Assembly (NCBI RefSeq): GCF_949987515.2
Contig: NC_082693.1
Location: forward strand, 16,240,994-16,304,993
DNA from: Delphinus delphis
Taxonomy: Eukaryota > Chordata > Mammalia > Artiodactyla > Delphinidae
Reading direction: 5' to 3'
Length of the DNA: 64,000 bases
Both the position numbers and the translations under genes were made by a program. This document shows, in pieces, positions 34,083 through 46,057 of the stretch. The first letter of the stretch is position 1, and each line of letters begins with the position of its first letter. A model generated the notes under the pieces. It worked only from the letters and a program-made list of their open reading frames with translations, did not search any database and was not told the origin of the DNA.

Positions 34083-35205
34083 AATTCAAATTCGCAATAT
34101 AATTGCTTGTAAGTTTTCAAGTTTGTCGCTATTATTTTTACTGTGTAATCTTTTTGTTTCCATAAAGTTGAGTCAAAATCTAACTTAATTAATCTTGTAC
34201 TTATTTTTCTTGGGGCTCTGTCCTTGGTGATCTTCTCTCAGCTTCCAATTATTATTAGTTTTTTTTTTACTTTGAAAAGACTTTGCTTTTAATTGCTCCA
34301 AACACCTTCTTTTTCTAAATTTCTGTCTGGATGTGCTTTTCCAGCATAATTAGTTTCACTCTTGATCTTTCTTTCCATCCATGGGAAAAAGAACATCACA
34401 CAGTAGCTTTAGTCATGTTTGCAAGCACAACGTGGCTTCCTCTCTGTCGTTACTCTATTCTAATCCATTCTAGACGTACCTTTCATATTCAGGTCCACTA
34501 ATTATACACCTGAATATGCATATGTGCAAATCCCAAGAAAATAACATTCTAATCAGTAAGTGACATCCAAAGCTGGTCATCTGCTGAACTCTGAAAAAGC
34601 CAGAGTTGGCACCTTCCGCTTCCCCTTTCAGTGTCCTTCACCTTTTTCTTGTGATATAACCCAGGCACAGACTTCCTCCCAGTTATCTCCTAACATATTT
34701 CTTTCTAAGGTAAATGAATGGTGTTAACCTTGCCTAGGATATTTGCATTTTGATTGGAAAATTCTGAGAGATGGAATGCTGTCCAGGGCCAAATGAATAT
34801 TCTATTGGTAGAATTTAAGGCACAGATACTGAGACATATCTTGGCACAAGAGGCGCTTCCTGGAAATCTCCAGTCATAACAAAAGTGTATTTATAGAGGT
34901 GGCTCCCATTTTATCCATTATGAAGTCCTAAATCTTGCGAACTTGAAGAGCATAGCCAGGTTTGTTATCGTGTTTCTTTCTACAGAGTACCAGAAGCATG
35001 AAAGATGACCAGAGAATGAAGAAAAAGAAGAAAATACTAGGTGAGATGGAGAGAGAAAACTTGGGGCAAAAGCCTGAAAGTATCCTTCCCATTAACATCC
35101 TCCTTATGCAGTTTATCACAATGATCTGTATATATTCAACCCCCAAGTATGTCATGAATTGATTGATCTTCTCCCATGTCTTCACTACCTTCTTTACTTA
35201 AGTCT
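34083..35205. other. No feature seen
   Basis: Non-coding. Frames at 34928-35185 (minus) and 34962-35162 (plus) overlap each other and show no domain. Confidence 0.4.
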
Positions 35206-35790
35206 AATTCATTATCATCTTTCCACTCTACCACTGGAAGAACTTCCTAATTGGTCTCCGTCCTTCTACTCTTATCCCCCTACGGTCCATCTCCACACTG
35301 GTACTCATGGTGATTTATTTAAAATGTAAATAAGATCATGTCATCTCCTTGCTTATCATCTTTCAAAAGTCCCCCATTGCAATGAGGATAAAATACAGAC
35401 CTTTAACTTTGCCTTTGAGGTTCTGCAGGCTCCAGCTCCTGCCTCTCCCACCAGCCTCATCCTGCACCATCTCTTGTTGTTCACCATCAGCAGGTACAAC
35501 CGGCCTCCTTTCGGTCCCAAGCACGGTAGCGCTGAGCCCTTTACCGAATCAGGACTTTCACTCATGCTGTTCTTCTGCCTGGATCACTTTTTTCTCAACT
35601 CATTCTTCAAATTTCAGTGGCCTCAGACTACTTCATCACATATGCCTAATAAGCTTCCTCCTGTTACCTTTTCTCATCGGTGACAGCACCCTGATCTTTC
35701 CCTTCACAACAGTAATTTCATTGCAAATTATGTATATTAGTTTATTCATTATTTACATGTCTGCCAACCAGACTGGGTGAGATGGTCTTT
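35206..35790 (+). mobile_element. L2 LINE fragment
   Basis: Ordered blocks: CTAATTGGTCTCCGTCCTTC, a TAAATAAGATCATGTCATCTCC block, CTTTGAGGTTCTGCAGGCTC, CTCATGCTGTTCTTCTGCCT and a 3' part with ACATGTCTGCCAACCAGAC. The 143-codon plus-strand frame over it (35349-35780) is L2-derived and not a host gene. Confidence 0.75.
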
Positions 35791-36467
35791 TGTTCTACAT
35801 GTGACACTTGACTGAGGCTCTGTTGAGGGATACTTTTGTATGTTTTTCTCCATTCTAACAATTAAAAAATTTGTCTAGTTTTAGTTTTCTACTAAAACTA
35901 CTAGTTTTCTACTAGTTTTCCACTCAGCTGTAAGCTCTACTGCTGGGGTTTTGTTGTTATTGCTTAATATACCACCAAATTCTCTGCAGATAGTAGTGAG
36001 TCAGTAAATGATGACAAGTAATAAAGTTATGCTGATGCACATACCTTGGTGGCTGAGTGTCTGGTGGCCAGATGATCGGAAGAGCACAGCTTGGAAACCA
36101 GTAAGATTGTGGAGACTTGACTATGCATGTCGTTTTAATTGTATGTGGTGTGTACCTGTACATGTGGGATGGCATACATTGGAATTTTAGAACAGTCCCA
36201 ATTTCATGTAATTTCATTCTTTTAAAGAGATAATTCTCTAAATGCAAAATCACCTCTGATTTCACCTTTTTTGCTTTCTTGTCCAGTATAGAAGAAGCAA
36301 TTCACATGTCACTTTTTCAAAAAGGTAAAAATCTCTTACCCTACCATGGGTTTCCATTTTTGTTTCCGAACTATGGAATTTATGCCAGCAAAAGGGAAAG
36401 AAAGCAACCAGACCTGAAATGTCATTCAAGGCAGACTTGAGCAAGATGCACTGTTGCCAGCCCTACA
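35791..36467. other. No gene seen
   Basis: Non-coding. Near 35878-35927 the motif CTAGTTTTCTACTA recurs with small changes, making a short imperfect direct and inverted repeat. Confidence 0.4.
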
Positions 36468-36468
36468 G

Positions 36469-36551
36469 GGAGGAAGAGAGACAGAGAAGGAGGGAGGGGG
36501 AGGGGGAGGCAAAGAGGGAGGAGGGCAGAGGGAGGGCGAAAAAGAAGGAGC
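36469..36551 (+). repeat. Polypurine tract (GA/G-rich)
   Basis: Over 80 bases almost entirely A and G on the plus strand, including GGGAGGGGGAGGGGGAGG. Such tracts can adopt triplex or G-quadruplex-like structures. The 98-codon minus-strand frame that reads through it owes its Leu/Pro/Ser runs to this composition. Confidence 0.85.
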
Positions 36552-36919
36552 CAGGAATAATGGCGAAGTGCAGTATCAGAAATAATGTGCTTCGGAGGAG
36601 TAGCAGCTTTTGAATGTCTATTAAGAAGTTTAACATTTATTAGCTCTTTGACCCCCGACATGTCAGTCTCTCTGGTTCTTAGTTCCTCTTCCTTGTAGGT
36701 GAAAGGACTAAACCCCATTAGATATACTTTCCTGCCTTAAGATTCTTCCATTCTTGTTTTCTCTGTAATGGTGGGACGGGACAAAGACGATTCGTTGTTG
36801 CAGAACAGAGATGCAGAAGAGAGACATGGATGGTGATTATGAAAGGGAAAGTACCTGAGAAAGGTAGGATTCAGTTCTTCTGCCCCCCCCCAGCTTATTT
36901 ATTTTACAAATATTTATTA

Positions 36920-37120
36920 GTACTGATAAATACTTACATAGCATTACCGTGTGCCAGCTCTTGTTCTAAGGCTTTACAAAGATGAACTCATTCATCACTC
37001 AGGAGATAAGTACTCCCGTTACCTCTATTTTATAGCTGAAGAAACTGAGGCACAAAGAGGTGAAGCAACTGAGCCCAAGTCAGATAATTAGTCAGGGCTG
37101 GGGCTGGATTTCAAACCCCA
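36920..37120 (-). mobile_element. MIR SINE
   Basis: Long and well preserved: ACATAGCATTACCGTGTGCC, CTATTTTATAGCTGAAGAAA, CTGAGGCACAAAGAGGTGAAG and GGGCTGGGGCTGGATTTCAA, all in reverse-complement MIR order. Confidence 0.85.
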
Positions 37121-37920
37121 GCAGGGTGGCTCCAGGGTCATGCTCTTAGAATGCATATTCTACAGTTAGAATTTACCATGCATTTTCCTCAATGAAAATG
37201 TCCACATCAAAGACAAAAAATGTATTGAACTGTAACAAAAAGAATAAATCACTCCGGACATATTTAGGCTAGCACATACCCTATTTGTTTCTGTGTAATT
37301 AGACTTTCTCAGGAGCCAGCCACGTTGGGTATCCCTGTTTTCTTATGAACTCTTCAAGCAAGACTAATGCAAAATGGAGAGGATTGTTCTTTGTTCAGCT
37401 GTAAACCAGGTGGCACAAGGCACAGAGAAGAAAGCTGGGCTCCAGAGAACATGTGAGGGAATCAGACAAAGGCAAGGCTGGCATTTAGGAAGAAGTTTCA
37501 TTAAAAAGCTTGCAAACTTTAACAAGTTTGAAGTGTATATCCTCTTTTCCTTCCACCACCCTAATTAAAAAAAAAGTTCAAAAAGCAAGACTACTAAAAT
37601 AAAATAGTTTGGTTTTGCTCTTAGGAGATATTTCAAGTTTAAGCACTATGTTTGTCGTGTACCGTAGGAGACGGCATCTCATTAATAAAACAATGACCGC
37701 GTGGGTCCCTTCCCCCCTACATTTTTTTTAAAGCATTGCAACGATGATGGTAATTGTCCCATTTGCTAATACAGCTTGGTTTCTAATCAGAAAGTGAAGA
37801 ACTTACAGGTTCTGTAAAAGGGTGGCTCCGAGGATTGACTGTTGCCTGTTTGTGTAAAATGTAATCCTCCTCTTTCCCTATTCTTTCCATCTATTGTTAA
37901 ATTTAATTTTTTGAACTCAT
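37121..37920. other. No feature seen
   Basis: Non-coding; the 64-codon frame at 37374-37568 has no domain or splice context. Confidence 0.4.
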
Positions 37921-37924
37921 AATA

Positions 37925-38085
37925 TTTAAGAGTTTGTTTAGCACCTTAGGGTTGGAAGGAACGAGGAGATCCTTCTCCTGACTGAATATATGGAAATAAG
38001 GCCAGAGTGGTTAAATGGTTTGCCCAGGACAGCTAGTGGCTTAACCAGCGCTGGCTTCCAGGCTCTTCACTGCTGGTTCTGTGCC
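37925..38085 (-). mobile_element. MIR-like SINE fragment
   Basis: GGGTTGGAAGGAACGAGGAG, then AAATAAGGCCAGAGTGGTTAAA and TGGTTTGCCCAGGACAGCTAG are reverse-complement MIR-type blocks. Confidence 0.6.
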
Positions 38086-39385
38086 CTGCACATGAGAAGC
38101 TTCATTGTTTGCTTAGTCTGGGGTTCAAGCCCCTGGAACACGCTCTCTTTTCTCCTCCACAACCAAAACCACACATCTTTCGCCACATTTCCCTTTATTT
38201 TCTTTCTTCCAGTTCAGTTTGTTTCAGGAGAAGATTAATGTGAGTATCTGGGGAGTTCATGGTGATGTCTAGGGCGCTGTTCAGGTTTGCTAATCTTCAA
38301 ACAGTGGGGTGTCTAGAGAGTGTGCCTCATAGTCGCTTTGGGACTGTGGTTGCAGAGAGAGAGATGTCCTGACTGCTGCGGGCTGGGGCTTCCCTTACCC
38401 CAGGGTACTGCAGTCGTGCTGTCAGTGTGTGTTAGAACTCAGCTTCGTTCCCCTGCTGTCCCCTCCCCACTCCTCTTCTGTTTATGTTTTACTTAAATAT
38501 ACATGTAATTTTTATGAACATTCTCTTTCCTGTATCTCCACTCTTAAGACTTAGACTTGGTATCGAAGGATAGACCTTGAACTCTTCCTCTCTCCAGAAC
38601 CCATTTTATAAATTTTCTCTTTTCGCTTCTTTCCTCAAAAAAAAAAAAAAATTGATACATTTCACTCATCAAAGTTCATTCAGAAGGCCCCAGTCCTGGT
38701 AATCTTGTGTTCCTTTAACCTACAACATCTGTATCAATTGATAGCTCTCTGTTACTATGTCATGTTCAAAGTCTGACCGTTCCAACTAGAGTGTGACCTT
38801 CTCCAGGACTTACTCACATCAGCCTTGCTCCTGAGAATAGGCATCTATGTAGGGGATTCGCCAACTCAAGCCCCTGCCCCTTGTCCTAACCCTTCTTCCT
38901 GACCTATTGTGGTGCTAAATCACCATGTTGTGGTTAATTTGATGGATCAGATTTCAGGGTGCTGTTGAAGCCACATTTGCATAAGAGTTAATATTTGCTT
39001 AAAACGTCACCCATGAATGTGGCGCTTACTTCCAGGTGGCAAACTGACCCAAAGGACAGGTTTGGCTTCCTTTTACTCTCTTCATTTACAAGAGCTGGGA
39101 TATCTGCCTGATAATGAAATTTAGATTTGGGTTTAGGTGGTGGAAGGAGAAGTTTCCCCTTAGGCCTTAAACCCAATTGACCAGAGAGTTCTGTGCTGGG
39201 GCTTCAGGCATGAGCTGAGCCAAAAATAACAGTGTCCTTTGATTTTGCCCTTGAACCTTTGCTTCCAGGAGATTTTTGGAGAAAAAAATCTCCGTGAGAT
39301 TTTTATGGGAGATAGTGTGACTGAAGCAATGCAGGATTTGGGCATTTTTAAGACTCTTTTTTTTTTTTTTAAGAGACTATGTAAA

Positions 39386-39388
<3 letters not shown>
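38086..39388. other. No gene seen
   Basis: Mixed-composition non-coding DNA; short A and T runs only. Confidence 0.4.

Positions 39389-39389
<1 letters not shown>

Positions 39390-39434
<45 letters not shown>
39390..39434 (+). repeat. (CT)n microsatellite
   Basis: About 22 uninterrupted CT dinucleotides, then TTTTTAAC. Confidence 0.97.
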
Positions 39435-39438
<4 letters not shown>

Positions 39439-39439
39439 A

Positions 39440-39860
39440 ACATTCCTATGAACTATTTATAACTTATTTTATAATTTATTTCTGTACCTTTTGACCCCCG
39501 TCATCCATTCCCTCCCTCACCCCCAAAACGCCTCTCTTACAATGGCAATTACCAATCTGTACTCTGTATCTATGAGCTTGGTTAGGTTTTGTTATTATTG
39601 TTTTATTGATTACACACATAATTGAGAGAGCATAGTATTTTTCTTTCTCTGTCTTTGTTTCACTTAACATAAAGCCCTCAAGATCCACCCATGTTATCAC
39701 ACATGGCAAAATCTCATTCTTTCTTTTTTTTTTTTAGGGCTGAATAATATTCCTGTGTGTGTGTGTGTGTGCGCGCGACCATTCTGCATTTTCTTTATCC
39801 ATTCATCCATTGATGGACACTTAGGTTGTTTCCATATCTTGGCTATTATTTCTAACTTTT
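39440..39860 (-). mobile_element. Old L1 3' region
   Basis: CCTCAAGATCCACCCATGTT, GGGCTGAATAATATTCCTGT and CCATTGATGGACACTTAGGT followed by TTGTTTCCATATCTTGGCTATT are the reverse complement of L1 3' ORF2/3' UTR sequence. A (GT)n tract at about 39752-39778 interrupts it. Confidence 0.75.
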
Positions 39861-40580
39861 TAATGAAAGAGCCAGAAGTAAGGTAAATCTGGTTCAAAAG
39901 AGTATAGTAGAGGAAAACGTTTTTAGTCACTTGAAGAATGAATACTGAATGAATGATTGCTAAGTTAGGTGCAATCCCAGTGAATGTCTAAAGAGCAATT
40001 AAAGTATAATACTTGGGGTTATCTTTTTTTTCCTACCAGGTAGGAGTCATTTGTGTCTTTACTAGATAAAATCTCTACTAGACAAAATTTATTTTTCCTG
40101 TTATTGGACAAGAATCATTTGCATCATTTTAAGTTCTCTACAAGTTCACATCTATCCACAGAGTTGTAAAATACTCTAACCAATAGTAAATAGTAAATCA
40201 AAGGTATATACCCTAGAGAATTAAATAAACCTTAGATATGTTTGTTAGACAAGTTCCAGCAAGACACTGAAAAAAAATGTGGCTTTTTTTAATAGTCATC
40301 CATTTGCCTATTTCCAAGTTTTGGATATTTTTTCCTTAATAGTCCCAACTTAAAATCACAATAATCACAAATAATCTCCAAAATTAATTCTTGATCACAG
40401 AACTCATTCCGATGTCATTATGTTTTGGTCTGATTCATTTCCAAAGGCATGGCAAAGTATTGATTAACATATATATGCCACCTTGTACTATGGTCAGCAA
40501 ATATAGAGACTAGAGTGCTAGGCAACTACTAAGCCAGAAAATTAACTTCTCTCTACAGGTTTCATAAGGAATTAAGATTT
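39861..40580. other. No feature seen
   Basis: AT-rich non-coding DNA. Confidence 0.4.
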
Positions 40581-40581
40581 T

Positions 40582-40791
40582 TTGTTTTTTGTTTATTTTG
40601 CGGCATGCGGGCCTCTCACCGCCGTGGCGTCTCCCGTTGCGGAACACAGGCTCCGGACGCGCAGGCTCAGCAGCCACGGCTCACGGGCCCAGCCGCTCCG
40701 CGGCATGTGGGATCTTCCCGGACTGGGGCACGAACTCATGTCCCCTGCATCGGCAGGTGGACTCTCAACCACTGCGCCACCAGGGAAGCCC
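40582..40791 (-). mobile_element. CHR SINE, minus strand
   Basis: Interrupted T-rich tail (TTTGTTTTTTGTTTATTTT), then the body from GCGGCATGCGGGCC to CCACCAGGGAAGCCC. The body is close to the copies at 23256 and 24376. No clear TSD beyond a shared AGATT. Confidence 0.92.
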
Positions 40792-40821
40792 GAGATTGTA
40801 TTTTTAATAGGAAAGATTTTT

Positions 40822-41400
40822 GAAATATTTTTTTAAGTAAAATTTCAAGCATATGCAAAAGTAACAATATTAGTGTAATGAATTCCCCTGGACTTATCCC
40901 CTAACTTCAATAATTATCAGCCTGAGCTAATCTTATTTTTTCCATAGTCAAACCACTCTGTCCCAATTCTGGATTATTTAAAAAATTTCTTATGTGTTTA
41001 TTGAGTACAGTAAAATTAGTACAATAAAATATTCATGTTTAAAATGTGCATTTTATCAGTTTGGACATACATATACAGCCATGAACTCATCACTAATATC
41101 CAGATGCAAAACATTTTCAGCATCTTCAAAAGTCTCCTCTGCCCCTTTGTAATTTATCCCTCATCTGTCCCCCTGCAACCACTAATCTACTTTCTGTTAT
41201 AGATCGATTTTCATTTCCCAGAAATTTGTATAAATTCAGTCATACAGTATATATTCTTTGGTTGACTTCTTTCACTAAGTGTAATACTTTTGATGTCCGT
41301 CCATGTAATTCTGTGTATCAACAGTTTAGTGTTCCATTGTATGGATATACCACAATTTGTTTATCCATTCATCTGGCTCCAATAGTTAGGGCATTGATGT
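40822..41400 (-). mobile_element. Old L1 3' region
   Basis: The right part carries CATGTAATTCTGTGTATCAAC, TTCCATTGTATGGATATACC and ACAATTTGTTTATCCATTC in the reverse-complement L1 order. The left part resembles an L1M 3' UTR. Highly diverged; boundaries approximate. Confidence 0.6.
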
Positions 41401-41664
41401 TGTAGAACACACTGCATTCAACTGGTTCCTTGGGGTCTTCTTTCTTGTTTGAGTCTAAAAAGTCATTAGAATATTTATTCTGAATGCATTTCTGCTAAGC
41501 AAACACATAAGCCACAGACACGCAGCCTCTTGATTTTTCTTGAATTGAGGGTGTAGGATGTCACCATGCTAAGAAAAGGGTGAGGTCTGAGGTAATTATT
41601 TGGATTAAAATTGCAAAGTGTATAAATGTTTAGATCGAGGGGAATTGATAAATTAATTGGTTTA

Positions 41665-41810
41665 TTATTGGTGATGAAGGAAGACCTGTGTTCTAGTGAG
41701 AGAGGAGCCCTGGGTTTTGGACACATCACTTGTCTACTCCATCCCCCAGACGCCTCATCTGTAAAACGAATGGTTTGGACTAAAGCATAGCTTTCAAATG
41801 ATGTTACAGC
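41665..41810 (+). mobile_element. MIR SINE fragment
   Basis: GGACACATCACTTGTCTACTC, then GCCTCATCTGTAAAACGAATG and GTTTGGACTAAAGCATAGC match the 3' half of a forward MIR. Confidence 0.65.
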
Positions 41811-42184
41811 AGGACTGTTCTTTGAATGAAATAGGAAAAGGAAGCTAAACATGACAAGTAGGAAAGAAGGGAATATGCCGTGGTTGAAGAAGGCTGGGTG
41901 TTGTCTGCTAGGCTCCCCCCGGTGTTTTTAAGTCGGCTCCTAAGGAGTCCTGAGAAAGAGGATTTTCCCCATCCCATTCTGATGTTACTGGTTTGTGAAC
42001 CACCACTTGAGAACGCTTGCTCTGAGATCCCTTCAGTCTCCAAAATTCAACAAATCTTTCGTTTCTGAGTTGAAAGTTTATAAGGGTGGATGGAAATTCC
42101 ACCATTTATTTCTGTTCACTAATTGAAGTTAAATTCTTGAGGAAGAGGTATCTCTACTTCTATCTGAGTCTGATTCCTTAATCT
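41811..42184. other. No feature seen
   Basis: Non-coding. Overlapping short frames on both strands lack any domain. Confidence 0.4.
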
Positions 42185-42884
42185 GCGTGCCGCCTCCTCC
42201 AATATTTACTTTAGCTATTATCTCCTGTCTATCCTATAATCTCTGGATTTTCACTGGTTTCTTTCGTATGCTCAAACTTCTTTCACTCCACTTCCCCCCC
42301 ACGCCACGCATATACACACGCACACCAAAGCAAATAAAATTGCCCTCTCTACTGACACTTCATTCGCTTTTAGATACCACCCTAGAGAAAAAATTAATAC
42401 CTGTTTTCTGTCTTTATTTCCTCACTTATTCATATCTTGATCCATGCAGTTTGGCTTTTGTTATTACCCTTACATTGAACGTTTTTTCACTAAGTTTACC
42501 TTTTAGTTGTCAAATCTAGTGAAAATTTTCAGGTTTTCTTTTACTTAACACTCCGGGTTATTTAACACTCTCTCCCCACCTTTTAAAACCATAAATCTAG
42601 TGTCTTGTGATCTGTTTGCTGGTTTCTCTCGTGGGCTCTCTTGCCTCTGCTTCCTCTTCACATGTGCTGTTTTCCTTTGTCCTTGGCATCTTTTCTTTTC
42701 AAATAACTAATTTTCTCTGGACAATTACATCCACGCCCTAGGCTTTGTCACATATCTGTTGACATTTCTAAAACTCCGTACCTTCAGCTCAAACCCCTCT
42801 CCAGATCAAGACCCATTATCCAAGAGGAGACCCCAAAGGCACCTCAAACTCAAAATTTCCATAATGCAGTTCACCCTCTCCCTG
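42185..42884 (+). mobile_element. L2 LINE fragment (ORF2 region)
   Basis: Decayed L2 coding blocks appear in order: a TATGCTCAAACTTCTTTCAC block, CTGACACTTCATTCGCTTTT, CCATGCAGTTTGGCTTTTGTT, then AGCTCAAACCCCTCTCCAGA and CACCTCAAACTCAAAATTTCC. No open frame survives. Confidence 0.55.
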
Positions 42885-43494
42885 CACATGCTGTGCCCGT
42901 TCTTAATTGATTGCCTCTCAGCTCCAAATCCATTCTTCGTTGTCTTGTCTGGGATAGTAGAGCTGGACCCTGTAAAGTTTTCTCCTTTACCAGCTGGCTG
43001 GATGTCAGAAGAGAGTGTTGAAGGACACCCCGCTGGGGGAAGGGCTGTCTCTTCCATACATAGCTCCTTCGCCTTGATAGGCTCACCGTGGCCAGCAGCC
43101 TGCAGCGCTTCCCATGGGTGCTTCCTCGGTGCCCCAAGGGTAGCTTTCTGGTGAATCCTACAGCATCCCAGAGATCGGAATCCTAGCGTGTTCGGCTCAA
43201 GTGACAGCCCTGCCAAATACTTGGCCCTCAGTGGGCCGTGCTGCCCGTCTCCATCAAATTCTGGAATCCAACCTTGGTAGGAGATAGGGGCCTCTTCCAG
43301 ACTTGCTGCTTCCTTGGATATTTTGCCTGAGCCCTAAAGGTAGTGACTGTTCCATACATCTGCCATTTCTGTAGTCTTTACAGTTCTTTTCTCCTTTTAG
43401 TAGGTCACCCCCTATTTTATTAATAGTTAACTTTTTCTGTTCAAATTATTACGTGATTTCTGTCTCCTCATTAGACCCAGACTCACATATAGGA
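42885..43494. other. Unassigned insert between L2 pieces
   Basis: About 600 bp of higher GC content lies between two L2 pieces that appear to be collinear. Overlapping frames of 131 (plus), 136 and 88 (minus) codons are present but share no recognised domain, and none has exon-like boundaries. It could be an old LTR or another element I cannot name. Confidence 0.35.
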
Positions 43495-44210
43495 CTCCTC
43501 TTTGCATTCCTCATCACAGAGACCATCACAACCCGCACTCCTTCTCATTCCTAATATCTGTCAGTCAGCAGGTCCAGTTGCTCTCTTAAATACCTTTCTT
43601 ATGCCGCTTCTCCTCTGCCCCTACTGTCTCTGTCTATATCATCTATTACTTGTGCTCTTACGTAGCATCCTTCTTGATAGTCCTGCATCTTCAATCACGA
43701 TGTCATTAAAATTCGCTTTCTAATGCATACATCTGATGTCCATCCCCCCTCTACTCCTTTATATGATATGAAACGCCCTTTGTGATTGGATTCCCACTTG
43801 TCTGTCTGGGCCCTAATTCCATCTCTCCTCCAGCATACTCTTTTACTCCAATAGTGCTTATAATTCTTAACAGCATCTTATAGTTTCAGCCTCTGTGCCA
43901 TGAGTATTCTTGTTCTTCTCCTTGAACTTCTCCTGACTGTCTAGAAAACCCTTACTCCTGTGAGCTTTCTTTAATTTTTCCAGACAGACATGGGTGATTC
44001 TTTGTCTGGGATCCCACCATACTTGGAAAAATCCTCCAATGAAACAGTTATTTTTGGGTATTATAATTGTTCCCGGGTCTGTCTCTTTAGTCATTTTTTA
44101 GTATCTTAAGGAGAAAGACTTCTGTTTTTTTCTGGACTTGTGTCCTAACAGTGCCTGGAGCCTTTTAGCCCTTTAATAAATATTTGCCAACACACTGAAT
44201 GAATGAAAAT
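43495..44210 (+). mobile_element. L2 LINE fragment and 3' end
   Basis: CATCACAACCCGCACTCCTT, then CTGTCTGGGCCCTAATTCCA, and the 3' end AACAGTGCCTGGAGCCTTTT, AATAAATATTTGCCAACACAC and TGAATGAATGAAAATG. Confidence 0.6.
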
Positions 44211-44544
44211 GACATTTTTGTAAAGGCAATTTCAAAACACTAATTAAAGTTTCTTAACTTTCCTTGTAGTAGACTGTTTTGACCCAAAGTTCTGTAAGGA
44301 CTAAGTGAGAACAAAAGCAGTGGTATCTTTTAAAAATGGCATTTATTATTTTTCTCTTCCCCTTACCTTTCTGTACCCGGAGAATACAAAGGAGATTGAA
44401 AGGAAAGAAAAAGGATATATATAACCTCTCCTTTACCTCTTGGCTTACTTCTGCAGATTAAAGAAAGGACAGCCCAAAAATGGTAATAAAATTTCAGCTC
44501 TTTGGGCTCAGAGTTATAGTTAAGAGATAACAGTTTTTGAAATC

Positions 44545-44765
44545 TTACCATGTATCACATACTATGTCTGTGGCCTATACAAGGTTTATCTCTCTCACCA
44601 CCATCCTGTAACGTAGGCAGTTTTATGCTTTCCATTTTACAGATGAGGAAAGTAAGGCAATGCTCGGAATTTAATGACTTAATCACTGACAGTAAATGGG
44701 GAACTGGGATTTAGAACCAGACATTCTAACGTCAGAGTCTGTCCTTTTAACTATTAAGTTATGAA
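44545..44765 (-). mobile_element. MIR SINE
   Basis: Complete reverse-complement MIR: ACTATGTCTGTGGCCTATAC, TCCATTTTACAGATGAGGAAA, AATGACTTAATCACTGACAG, TAAATGGGGAACTGGGATTT and TCAGAGTCTGTCCTTTTAACT. Confidence 0.88.
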
Positions 44766-45477
44766 ACCGAAAAAAGAAAAAAAGTTCTGAAGCCTAATAG
44801 TAATGTAGAGAGATGCTTCAAAAGTAGGAAGATGCCTAAGGACTTTTGCAGTAGAAGCTTTCTGTGAAGCTCTTTCACTTTGGAAAAACTTGTTCAGAGT
44901 TTTACATGCTGAACTGGGATGTAATTGTGACACGTCATTAACCACAAGACTGGATTGTTGCTTCCAACTCTGGAGCTATCCACCCAGATGTCAGTCCTGT
45001 CTTTCTTATTTATCCATGGTGACCCCCAGCACCTCTTCTCTATTCTGGTCTCCCTGTTTGTCAGATAATGCTTACTTAGTATAATTCATATGTTTACTTT
45101 TCTCCCCCTGGAGCTTTATTTTACCCTCCAACATATATTTAACATTGTTAGTTGACAACCTTTTCTGTCATCATCTTGAGCGATACTATAGAGACTAATT
45201 TAAGGGTGTGTGAGTGTGTGTGTAAAACTTTAAAAATAATATATTTTTTCCTAATTTAAACCTGTATATTTTTCCTACCTTAAAAATTCTATTCATTCTA
45301 ATATATATATATGCTCAAATTATAGCCTCAGTACTTTGGAAAAAGCAGTAGAATAGTTACAATGTATTGTGGACAAAAGAAGGCTTACATCCCCAAGTGT
45401 AAGGTCAGTCCCTGGGTCTCCAAAATCTATTAACTGCATTAGAACTTATTCTAATATAATACTCGTTTAGTATTTCC
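44766..45477. other. No feature seen
   Basis: AT-rich non-coding DNA with a small (GT)n at about 45210-45223. Confidence 0.4.
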
Positions 45478-45490
45478 CTTATATTAGTTT

Positions 45491-45607
45491 TTTTAAAATT
45501 AATTTTTATTGGAATATAGTTTATTTACAATGTTGTGTTAGTTTCTACTGTACAGCAAAGTGAATCAGTTATACATTCTTATATTTGTAAGACTAATATA
45601 ACTGATT
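45491..45607 (-). mobile_element. Very short L1 3' end with TSD and a terminal inversion
   Basis: The 13-bp TSD CTTATATTAGTTT is perfect at 45478-45490 and 45608-45620. The insert begins with TTTTAAAATTAATTTTTATTGG and carries the L1 block GTTAGTTTCTACTGTACAGC. Its right end contains TATAACTGATTC (45597-45608), the reverse complement of GAATCAGTTATA at 45562-45573. Confidence 0.85.
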
Positions 45608-45827
45608 CTTATATTAGTTTCATAAATCATACTTACTTAGTTCTCCTGGGCATCTTTTATGTTAGATAAAAATGATTCCACTTTAATTTTATGAAGACCT
45701 CAGGGTATGCATCTAAATTGTTAGGCAAAATTTACCTGTGACTGGTGAGCTCAGTTGTTTAGAGCTCTGATAATGAAGTCCATACTTATATCAACCAATT
45801 TATTTTGTTTGAGAGTATCATAATACA

Positions 45828-46045
45828 GTGGTAAAGGGTGTGTGCTCTGAAGCTAGTGTCTGTTTTGAATTCTGGCTCTGCTCCTTACCAGCTATATGAC
45901 TTGGGGCAAAATATGTAACTTCTTTGTGCTTCAGTTTTCCTCTTTAAAGTCGAGATAATGATATCACTTAACTCATGAAGTTGTAATGAGGATTAAATGA
46001 CTATCAATATTTTTAAAAGTCTTAGAACATTTTCTAGCACTCAAA
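45828..46045 (+). mobile_element. MIR SINE
   Basis: Near full-length forward MIR: ATACAGTGGTAAAGGGTGTG, TCTGGCTCTGCTCCTTACCA, TGACTTGGGGCAAAATATG, GTCGAGATAATGATATCAC and GTAATGAGGATTAAATGACT. A CHR SINE inserted in its tail at 46058; MIR-like TAGC/TATTATTG sequence resumes after the SINE. Confidence 0.88.
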
Positions 46046-46057
46046 AAATGACTCTCG

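Noticed and set aside
35349..35780. 143-codon plus-strand ORF
   Set aside because: The nucleotide sequence follows L2 landmarks, so it is a chance open stretch in an old LINE.
39390..39434. CRISPR-like or regulatory array
   Set aside because: It is a plain CT dinucleotide microsatellite without spacers.
42806..43216. 136-codon minus-strand ORF with ordinary composition
   Set aside because: No domain, no start or splice context, competing frames on the other strand, and partial overlap with L2. Not supported as a gene.
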